From positions 1 through 10,276 of the forward strand of contig JBDRFX010000017.1 in assembly GCA_043818355.1 (NCBI GenBank): a stretch of 10,276 nucleotides of DNA, read 5' to 3'. Source of the stretch: JAHJCL01 sp043818355. GTDB lineage: Bacteria > Patescibacteriota > Minisyncoccia > Minisyncoccales > DG-74-3. Positions 6,886-10,276 of the stretch are shown here, piece after piece; position 1 is the stretch's first letter, and each line of letters starts with the position of its first letter. Below the pieces are notes generated by a model that was given only the letters and a program-made list of their open reading frames with translations, did not search any database and was not told the origin of the DNA. Position numbers and translations under genes: made by a program.

Positions 6886-8418
6886 TTATGATTTACGTTT
6901 TTTCTCTGTTGGCCAAAACCCTAAAGGCTTGTTTAACATTAGCCTCGTTTGAGCGTCAAGTGCAGGAATAGAACCAAAAAGAATTAATGTAATAGGTAAA
7001 AACAACCACTGAGATAGCATAGAGAGAGTTTTCCATTTATTATATCTCTCTGGTCTTGCGGGCAGAATAGACAAACTGATATAGGCACCAACAACCATTC
7101 CTATCATGGAAACAGTCATAAGATAAGAAGTAAGCCTAGGTAGGTTATATGAAAGCAGAGTAATATTAAAATTCTCTCCTCCAAGCCAAAGAGGTAACCA
7201 ACCTAGGAAGAATATTAATAATGCTGAAGTTGCCCAAGCCCAAAAGCCTTCTAGGATAACAAGGGAATGACGTAATTTATCAAAAAAGGGAATTTCTTTA
7301 TCTTTTAAAAAATTAAAGAATAAATAAGGAATATTTTCTAATCCCCAAGCCCAACGTCTTTGTTGCTTATATTGATTAATCATTGTTTGAATTAAACCAT
7401 CTGCCATAACTGCATCCATAGAAACTGGATAATGAAGAGGAATAGCACGATATTTTCCTTTATTATAAAGATATGCTTTCCAAAATATATTAGAATCATC
7501 AGAAACTATTCTTGAAGGATAACCCACCTTTTCAAATATTTTAAAAGGAAAAGAATGAGAAGAATAAGTCACTAATTGTTCTGGTCTTTCTTGTTGCATC
7601 ATTTGCCAAAAAGTTCCTGAAGTGGCAATGATTCTACAAAAAACAGAGGCATCCCAAATATTATTGTTGTAGACTGGAATGGGTTGATAGCTTGCCAAAA
7701 AACGATCTTTCGTTTCTAAAAATGTCTTTGTCAGAATACCAAAATAATTAACATATGGTTTTGTATCAATATCAAAATTAGAAATTAGAATATCGTCTGT
7801 CGCAATAGATAATTTATTGATTTCTTCTTTGGCCATACTCAATGCCCAAGCAACATTAGAACCCTTACCAGCCACTTCTCCCTCTATAGACTTTGGATGA
7901 ATAGTAATAAAAAATTTAAAAAACTTACTTCCATATTCTGTTTTAATTTTTTCAGCCCTCTTTATAGCTTCCTCTCCTTCTCTTTCTTCTATAGCTAAAA
8001 CAATAATCATTTTTTCCTTTGGATAATTACAAGCCAATAAGGCCTCTAGGGAAGAAGTAATAATCTCTAAACTGTCTTTGTATGTTGGTAGAGTTATAAT
8101 ATGATATATTTTTTGCCAAACATTGCTGTGTTTTTTTTGTAATTCTTCTAACCAATTAATTTCAAGATTTTTCTGCATCTTTCTAAGACTTATTATTTGA
8201 TAGAAAGACAAATAAATAATTCTCATTAACCAAAAAACATCAAAAGTAATAATAAAAAAAGCTACCACTACTGGAGCTATTGAGGAAAACAAAAAAGCAA
8301 AAATTAATGTTGTCCAAGACAAAAGTCCAGGAATAATTTGAAATAGCCTAAAAATAAGTCTATCTTTAAGATTATCAATATGAGAAATTTTAGTTATCTC
8401 AAGAGGATATTCATTCAT
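6886..8418 (-). CDS. Membrane-bound family 2 glycosyltransferase
   Basis: From the ATG at 8418 the product is 510 residues. It is a GT2-type enzyme with the GT-A fold, transferring sugar from a nucleotide donor at the inner membrane. Two hydrophobic segments at about 30-75 precede the catalytic domain. Metal-binding acidic residues are FDIDT (215-219), a probable catalytic-base motif is VSDDSN (305-310), and the acceptor-site QxxRW motif is QQRRW (352-356), all in the order seen in cellulose/hyaluronan-synthase-like enzymes. At least three more membrane helices follow at about 384-414, 429-452 and 466-487. An alternative TTG four codons upstream lies inside the tRNA-Glu gene and is unlikely. 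The ATG is three bases from the tRNA 3' end, leaving no room for a normal leader. The gene is upstream of pilM in the same direction; a role in pilin or surface glycosylation is possible but rests only on neighbourhood. Donor and acceptor cannot be read from sequence. Confidence 0.9.
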   Translation of the reverse strand: MNEYPLEITKISHIDNLKDRLIFRLFQIIPGLLSWTTLIFAFLFSSIAPVVVAFFIITFDVFWLMRIIYLSFYQIISLRKMQKNLEINWLEELQKKHSNVWQKIYHIITLPTYKDSLEIITSSLEALLACNYPKEKMIIVLAIEEREGEEAIKRAEKIKTEYGSKFFKFFITIHPKSIEGEVAGKGSNVAWALSMAKEEINKLSIATDDILISNFDIDTKPYVNYFGILTKTFLETKDRFLASYQPIPVYNNNIWDASVFCRIIATSGTFWQMMQQERPEQLVTYSSHSFPFKIFEKVGYPSRIVSDDSNIFWKAYLYNKGKYRAIPLHYPVSMDAVMADGLIQTMINQYKQQRRWAWGLENIPYLFFNFLKDKEIPFFDKLRHSLVILEGFWAWATSALLIFFLGWLPLWLGGENFNITLLSYNLPRLTSYLMTVSMIGMVVGAYISLSILPARPERYNKWKTLSMLSQWLFLPITLILFGSIPALDAQTRLMLNKPLGFWPTEKKRKS

Positions 8419-8421
8419 ATG

Positions 8422-8494
8422 TGGCCCCAACGGGAATCGAACCCGTGTTTTCGCCGTGAAAGGGCAATGTCCTAGGCCACTAGACGATGGGGCC
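8422..8494 (-). tRNA. trnE: tRNA-Glu (anticodon UUC)
   Basis: The minus strand folds into a full cloverleaf of 73 bases. The acceptor stem pairs GGCCCCA with TGGGGCC, the discriminator is A, and the T arm is ACGGG-TTCGATT-CCCGT with a canonical T loop. The anticodon stem TTGCC/GGCGA encloses the loop CTTTCAC, giving anticodon TTC at 8458-8460, which reads Glu GAA/GAG codons. The 3' CCA is not encoded: the bases after the discriminator are CAT, immediately followed by the glycosyltransferase ATG. A CCA-adding enzyme must therefore complete it. It is transcribed away from tsaD. Confidence 0.97.
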
Positions 8495-8495
8495 G

Positions 8496-8517
8496 AATGT
8501 TTCCAATTGTGAACATT
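8496..8517. repeat. Small inverted repeat next to tRNA-Glu 5' end
   Basis: AATGTT (8496-8501) and AACATT (8512-8517) are perfect 6-base arms around a 10-base loop, one base before the tRNA 5' end. It lies within the predicted tRNA leader. It could help define the RNase P substrate, or be chance in AT-rich DNA. Confidence 0.4.
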
Positions 8518-8522
8518 AGTTC

Positions 8523-8539
8523 CAATTACTTCGTAATTG
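8523..8539. repeat. Perfect 7-bp hairpin in the tRNA-Glu / tsaD intergenic region
   Basis: CAATTAC (8523-8529), a TTC loop, and GTAATTG (8533-8539) form a perfect 7-bp stem. It overlaps the -10 of the proposed tRNA promoter. No U-tract follows in either direction, so it is not a standard terminator. A regulatory or protein-binding role is possible but unsupported; nearby TTCCAATT occurs twice (8501-8508 and 8520-8527). Confidence 0.45.
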
Positions 8540-8564
8540 TAATCTAAACTATTAAAAAAATCAA
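8536..8564 (-). promoter_or_regulatory. Sigma70-type promoter for tRNA-Glu and the downstream glycosyltransferase
   Basis: On the minus strand TTGATT (8564-8559) is followed after 17 bases by TACAAT (8541-8536), matching four of six and five of six consensus positions with ideal spacing. Transcription would start near 8529, giving a leader of about 35 bases before the tRNA. With only three bases between the tRNA and the glycosyltransferase ATG, both would share this transcript. Confidence 0.6.
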
Positions 8565-8590
8565 TTCTTCTTGTAATATTTTAACACAAT

Positions 8591-8619
8591 TTGAGCTAAA
8601 TCAATAAACAAGATACAAT
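8591..8619 (+). promoter_or_regulatory. Sigma70-type promoter for tsaD, predicted leaderless start
   Basis: TTGAGC (8591-8596), a 17-base spacer and TACAAT (8614-8619) form a good sigma70-type promoter. Seven bases separate the -10 from the tsaD ATG at 8627, so the expected transcription start coincides with the start codon. There is no Shine-Dalgarno in the gap (TATTAAA). Confidence 0.65.
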
Positions 8620-8626
8620 TATTAAA

Positions 8627-9655
8627 ATGATAATATTGGGAATTGAAACAAGTTGTGACGATACTGCTATTAGTATTATTAGTGTTTCTGGCTATAAAAC
8701 AAAGCCTGTTTTTAAAATTTTATCTAATATTGTTTCCTCTCAAAATATGATTCATCAAGAATATGGAGGAGTTTATCCTATGCTAGCTAAGCGTGAACAT
8801 CAAAAAAACCTACCCATAGTTTTTCAAGAAGCTTTTGAAAAAGCAAAAAATCCAAATGTTGATTTAATAGCTGTCACAGAAGGTCCGGGCCTAGAGCCCT
8901 GCTTATGGCAAGGAATTAATTTCGCCAAAGAACTATCCAAAGAATTAAAAATAAAAACCGTTCCTATCAATCACATTGAAGCACATATTTTTGCAAACCT
9001 AATTGATAATAAAGAAAATATAAAAAACCTCTTTCCTTCAATTGCCCTCATAGTGTCTGGTGGCCATACACAACTCATTTTAATAAAAGATTTGGGGAAA
9101 TATAAAATTATTGGAGAAACTAAAGACGACGCCGCCGGAGAATGTCTAGATAAAACGGCTAGAATTTTAGGGTTAGAATATCCAGGAGGTCCAGCGATTG
9201 AAAAAATGGCTGAAAAATTTAAGGAAGAAAGCACTATTCAATTACCAAGGCCAATGATATACAAGAAAAACTATAATTTTAGTTTTTCTGGTCTCAAAAC
9301 AGCAGTATTGTATTTTCATAAAAATCAACCAAAAAAAATACAAACATCAGAAAAATATATACAAGAAATTTCAAAAGAAATTCAGAACTCTGTTCTTGAT
9401 GTTTTAATTAAAAAAACAATTCAAGCTGCTGAGAATTATAGTGTAAGGTCTATAATTTTAGGAGGAGGAGTTACGGCCAATAAGGCTTTAAGAAAGCGAT
9501 TTAAATATGAAGCCAAATTACTCAAAATTAAATTATTAATTCCTAAAAAAAAATTATCTACAGATAATGCAGTAATGGTAGCTCTGATGGGATATTTTAA
9601 GTCAAAAACAAAATTTTCTAGAAAAATTGAAGCTAAGTCTAATTTAAGGATATAA
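8627..9655 (+). CDS. tsaD: TsaD, tRNA N6-threonylcarbamoyladenosine (t6A37) transferase subunit
   Basis: TsaD (Kae1/YgjD family) transfers the threonylcarbamoyl group to A37 of ANN-decoding tRNAs, normally with TsaB and TsaE after TsaC/Sua5 makes the intermediate. The 342-residue product is full length for the family. The opening ILGIETSCDDTAISI (3-17) is the classic ASKHA phosphate loop, HIEAH (116-120) supplies two metal-ligand histidines, SGGHT is at 144-148, the DAAGECLDKTAR helix at 168-179, GGGVTAN at 279-285, and STDNA (311-315) carries the metal-ligand Asp313. The segment EGPGLEPCLWQGINFAKEL (85-103) keeps GPGL but differs from the GPGLVGALLVG form of Escherichia coli. The ATG at 8627 is fixed because the family begins immediately before the phosphate loop. 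It is followed 30 bases later by valS; tsaB, tsaE and tsaC are not in the window. Confidence 0.97.
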   Translation: MIILGIETSCDDTAISIISVSGYKTKPVFKILSNIVSSQNMIHQEYGGVYPMLAKREHQKNLPIVFQEAFEKAKNPNVDLIAVTEGPGLEPCLWQGINFAKELSKELKIKTVPINHIEAHIFANLIDNKENIKNLFPSIALIVSGGHTQLILIKDLGKYKIIGETKDDAAGECLDKTARILGLEYPGGPAIEKMAEKFKEESTIQLPRPMIYKKNYNFSFSGLKTAVLYFHKNQPKKIQTSEKYIQEISKEIQNSVLDVLIKKTIQAAENYSVRSIILGGGVTANKALRKRFKYEAKLLKIKLLIPKKKLSTDNAVMVALMGYFKSKTKFSRKIEAKSNLRI

Positions 9656-9656
9656 T
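9627..9656 (+). promoter_or_regulatory. Possible promoter for valS overlapping the tsaD stop codon
   Basis: TTGAAG (9627-9632), an 18-base spacer and a perfect TATAAT (9651-9656) lie at the end of tsaD, and the tsaD TAA stop is inside the -10. The predicted start is near 9663, giving a leader of about 23 bases ending AGAAAGAAAAATTT before the valS ATG. The AT-rich context makes a chance match possible, and tsaD read-through could also transcribe valS. Confidence 0.45.
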
Positions 9657-9685
9657 AGAATTATACTTCTTAGAAAGAAAAATTT

Positions 9686-10276
9686 ATGAACAAACAATAC
9701 GATCCAAAAAATGTTGAGAATAATATTTATGATTTTTGGATGAAATCTGGATTTTTTAATCCCGACAATCTTCCCGGAAAAAGAACTAAACCATATAGTA
9801 TGGTTTTGCCACCACCCAATGTGACTGGGCAACTGCATATGGGGCATGCTCTAAACGCTACCATGCAAGATATTATTATAAGAAGAAAGAGAATGCAGGG
9901 CTATTTAACTCTTTGGATCCCAGGAACAGATCATGCGGGAATTGCGACACAGAATGTAGTAGAAAAAAAACTCAAAAAAGAAGGGAAAACCAGATTTGAT
10001 GTTGGCAAAAAAGAATTAATCAAAGAAATTTGGGAATGGAAAGAAAAATATGGAAATATAATTCTTAGTCAATTTAAAAAAATTGGTAGTTCTTGCGATT
10101 GGTCTAGAACAAGATTTACAATGGACGATGACTACCAAATGGCTGTCAAAGAGGCCTTTTTAAAATATAAAAAAGCTGGATTAATATATAAGGGAGAAAG
10201 AGTAATAAATTGGTGTTCTAGATGCCAAAGCAGTTTGTCTGATATGGAGCTAGAGCATAAAGAAGAAAAGACCAAA
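9686..10276 (+). CDS. valS: Valyl-tRNA synthetase, N-terminal part (3' end cut by window edge)
   Basis: ValRS charges tRNA-Val in the cytoplasm. The 197 visible codons run to the right edge without a stop; the full protein is usually 850-950 residues, so about a fifth is present. The start MNKQYDPKNVENNIYDFW is the typical ValRS opening. The class I signature is in PPPNVTGQLHMGHAL (42-56), where HMGH (51-54) is the HIGH motif. LWIPGTDHAGIATQ (76-89) is the usual ValRS continuation, then SCDWSRTRFTMD (136-147) and VINWCSRCQSSLSDMELE (173-190), leading toward the editing domain, which is not visible. The PPPNVTG form with DHAGIATQ separates it from IleRS and LeuRS. The ATG at 9686 is preceded by only a weak purine stretch (AGAAAG) as ribosome site. 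It follows tsaD on the same strand. Confidence 0.97.
   Translation, partial: MNKQYDPKNVENNIYDFWMKSGFFNPDNLPGKRTKPYSMVLPPPNVTGQLHMGHALNATMQDIIIRRKRMQGYLTLWIPGTDHAGIATQNVVEKKLKKEGKTRFDVGKKELIKEIWEWKEKYGNIILSQFKKIGSSCDWSRTRFTMDDDYQMAVKEAFLKYKKAGLIYKGERVINWCSRCQSSLSDMELEHKEEKTK

Noticed and set aside
6762..6971. Plus-strand open frame across the pilM-glycosyltransferase gap
   Set aside because: It overlaps both ends of real genes, has no family resemblance, and no promoter or ribosome site is visible.
8419..8430. TTG start for the glycosyltransferase inside tRNA-Glu
   Set aside because: The four extra codons are tRNA acceptor-stem sequence; the ATG at 8418 is the natural start.
8523..8539. Intrinsic terminator
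   Set aside because: The stem is AT-rich and no T-tract follows on either strand; it overlaps a likely promoter instead.
8971..9847. Minus-strand open frames at 8971-9234 and 9644-9847
   Set aside because: They are antisense to tsaD and valS, whose protein motifs are unambiguous.
1..10276. Recoded UGA genetic code (Gracilibacteria/Absconditabacteria)
   Set aside because: All genes are full length under the standard code, tryptophan uses TGG, and every visible stop is TAA, so nothing requires recoding.
1..10276. Mobile element, CRISPR array, toxin-antitoxin or defence system
   Set aside because: No transposase, integrase, repeat-spacer structure or paired small genes are present; the window is filled by pilus and translation genes.

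Overview
The window is an AT-rich stretch of a bacterial chromosome that most resembles the Candidate Phyla Radiation (Patescibacteria, probably a Parcubacteria-like lineage). This rests on the compact pilMNO / small protein / pilB / response regulator / pilT / pilC order, the near absence of Shine-Dalgarno sequences, a tRNA without an encoded CCA end, and the wording of TsaD and PilT motifs. Every complete gene whose stop is visible ends in TAA and no frame is interrupted by TGA, so the standard code fits and the UGA-glycine code of Gracilibacteria/Absconditabacteria is not needed. The lineage is an inference from gene content and sequence style, not from a marker phylogeny.

Positions 1-6787, all on the minus strand, hold a nearly gapless type IV pilus assembly operon. 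In transcription order it runs: pilM (actin-like cytoplasmic ring protein), pilN and pilO (single-pass alignment proteins), a small GTG-started membrane protein in the slot where PilP would be expected, pilB (extension ATPase), a stand-alone CheY-like receiver, pilT (retraction ATPase) and pilC (inner-membrane platform, cut by the left edge of the window). Spacers are between 1 and about 18 bases, so the block is almost certainly one transcript. No pilin, prepilin peptidase or secretin lies inside the window.

Upstream of the operon, same strand, is a membrane GT2 glycosyltransferase (ATG at 8418), which begins only three bases after a tRNA-Glu(UUC) gene (8422-8494). A plausible sigma70-type promoter at 8536-8564 would transcribe the tRNA and then the glycosyltransferase, and could reach the pilus genes since no terminator is visible before pilM. 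A strong extended -10 just before pilM offers a second start.

On the plus strand, divergent from the tRNA, are tsaD (the t6A tRNA-modification enzyme) and the first 197 codons of valS (valyl-tRNA synthetase), which leaves the window at its right end. The right side is thus a translation-related cluster (tRNA-Glu, tsaD, valS) and the left side a pilus machine. The promoters of tsaD and pilM place the predicted transcription start essentially on the start codon, suggesting leaderless mRNAs.

I found no mobile element, CRISPR array, toxin-antitoxin pair or clearly new multi-gene system. The points most worth following are the unassigned small pilus protein, the embedded receiver domain, the tRNA/glycosyltransferase junction and the leaderless start architecture.
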